From Rhodopirellula sp. (lineage in GTDB: Bacteria; Planctomycetota; Planctomycetia; Pirellulales; Pirellulaceae), in assembly GCA_002701385.1 (NCBI GenBank), contig NZVD01000056.1, positions 67,305-100,832 on the forward strand: a stretch of DNA of 33,528 nt, read 5' to 3'. The translations under genes and the position numbers were made by a program. Of the stretch, positions 32,918-33,528 are shown in pieces; the first letter of the stretch is position 1; each line of letters starts with the position of its first letter. A model generated the notes under the pieces. It did no database searches. It was not told where the DNA came from and was given only the letters and a program-made list of their open reading frames with translations.

Positions 32918-33316
32918 ATGAATGAACTCATATTAAATATTGCTGAATCCAGCTACACACCTCTGGCCCTGATCTTCGGAGGCATGGGGATGATGGAGGT
33001 CATGGTAATTGCCCTGATCGCCGTAATGCTGTTTGGCAAGAACCTCCCCGGAGTTGCTCGCAAGTTCGGAAAAACCTATCGTGAGTTCCGTAAAGGGCTC
33101 AGCGAATTTCAAAGCTCGGTCAAAATGGACGAGTATGTCAATGACGTCTCGAACGACTACTACAACGACCCATCGTCGAGTAGCTCTTCAGCATCTGGCG
33201 CGGACGACTGGTCGGCAGACGACTATGACGACTTTGAAGCTCCGGACGTTCCGATGTTTGAACCTCCTCCGTCCGAACCAACGGTAGCTGTCGAAACTCC
33301 CGAAGAAGCAGACTGA
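32918..33316 (+). CDS. Second TatA/TatB-like translocase subunit with acidic Ser-rich tail
   Basis: A 132-residue protein. The N-terminal hydrophobic helix is preceded by a longer lead than in TatA (FGGMGMMEVMVIALIAVMLFGKNLPGVARK spans about 20-50), with the FG hinge, and is followed by an amphipathic helix (KFGKTYREFRKGLSEF). The C-terminal half is disordered and rich in Asp, Ser, Tyr and Pro (a run of six Ser, then DDWSADDYDDFE). Length and the second part of the helix leave open whether it acts as TatA or TatB. I prefer the ATG at 32918; a TTG at 32897 is in frame but unsupported. No Shine-Dalgarno is seen. It probably shares the tat promoter, with the hairpin at 32848-32872 adjusting its level. 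Confidence 0.88.
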   Translation: MNELILNIAESSYTPLALIFGGMGMMEVMVIALIAVMLFGKNLPGVARKFGKTYREFRKGLSEFQSSVKMDEYVNDVSNDYYNDPSSSSSSASGADDWSADDYDDFEAPDVPMFEPPPSEPTVAVETPEEAD

Positions 33317-33332
33317 GCCATTTAGCCAGCTT

Positions 33333-33528
33333 AGAATCGCTGATTGCTTCGACATCACTTAAGCCCAGTTGTAAAGACTGACAATTGTTTAACTGTTCAC
33401 TGTCCAATGGCTAACTGGTTAAATGTAAAAGGAGTTTACCCGTCGTAGTCCGCAGGACGAAGTCGGGCCAAGGCTTCAAGAATTCTCTGCGGAGGCGGCG
33501 CAGCTCGCCGAAGCACATTTAGAAGGTG
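33333..33528. repeat. Dispersed non-coding repeat, short copy (copy B, truncated by the window end)
   Basis: Starting 17 bp after the stop of the second tat gene, this stretch matches 30308-30367 and then jumps to match 30701-30846. The join lies in a 15-bp motif (33383-33397) present at both edges of the 348 bp that this copy lacks (30353-30367 and 30701-30715). Only one mismatch is visible in each block. It carries one arm of the 27-bp inverted repeat. The element continues past the window. Confidence 0.85.

Overview
The window looks like a chromosomal segment of a planctomycete, probably a Pirellulaceae-type marine or aquatic lineage. The basis is protein content: two DUF1549/DUF1553 proteins with a CxxCH motif, two DUF1501 proteins, an LEPR-XLL N-terminal motif on two large dockerin-bearing proteins, a Pirellula-type C-terminal haem domain, a type I sulfatase and many WD40-like proteins. 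Shine-Dalgarno sequences are weak or absent before many genes. I see no rRNA, tRNA, CRISPR array, transposase, integrase or phage gene.

Layout. 1-191: short left edge with one doubtful small ORF. 192-2132: two abutting minus-strand oxidoreductases (2-hydroxyacid dehydrogenase and Gfo/Idh/MocA). 2316-6308: a tight three-gene plus-strand cassette, DUF1549/1553 then DUF1501 then WD40. 6407-9691: two tandem paralogs sharing an N-terminal domain I cannot name; one is a bitopic membrane protein with an external propeller, the other a tail-anchored Pro-rich protein. 9700-16737: minus-strand secreted proteins, a sorbosone-dehydrogenase-like multihaem protein and a 1370-residue subtilisin-like protease with PPC, cadherin-like and dockerin regions. 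16989-18419: sulfatase. 18470-22675: a second DUF1549/1553, DUF1501, WD40 cassette on the minus strand. 22741-23802: zinc-ribbon membrane protein. 23858-25964: divergent aldolase-like and PfkB kinase genes. 25984-29058: a 1024-residue membrane protein joining two GIDE-like domains, a LemA domain and two TerB-like domains. 29227-30303: enolase-superfamily dehydratase or racemase. 30304-30926: a complex non-coding repeat. 30912-32309: a dockerin-bearing secreted protein whose stop codon lies in that repeat. 32614-33316: two TatA/B-like genes. 33333-33528: a second, shorter copy of the repeat, running off the window.

How the genes may work together. Most products are exported: two DUF1501 proteins carry Tat signals, the others carry Sec-type or LEPR-XLL N-termini, and two Tat subunits are encoded at the right edge. 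The sulfatase, protease, haem dehydrogenase, enolase-family enzyme, sugar kinase and aldolase fit degradation of sulfated or acidic polysaccharides, but no shared operon proves this.

The most unusual items are the GIDE-GIDE-LemA-TerB-TerB polypeptide, the near-identical but structurally different repeat copies that overlap gene ends, the tandem pair at 6407-9691, the duplicated DUF1549/DUF1501/WD40 cassette, and several hairpins (a terminator-like one in the leader of the 1024-residue gene, one between the two tat genes, three around the tat promoter).
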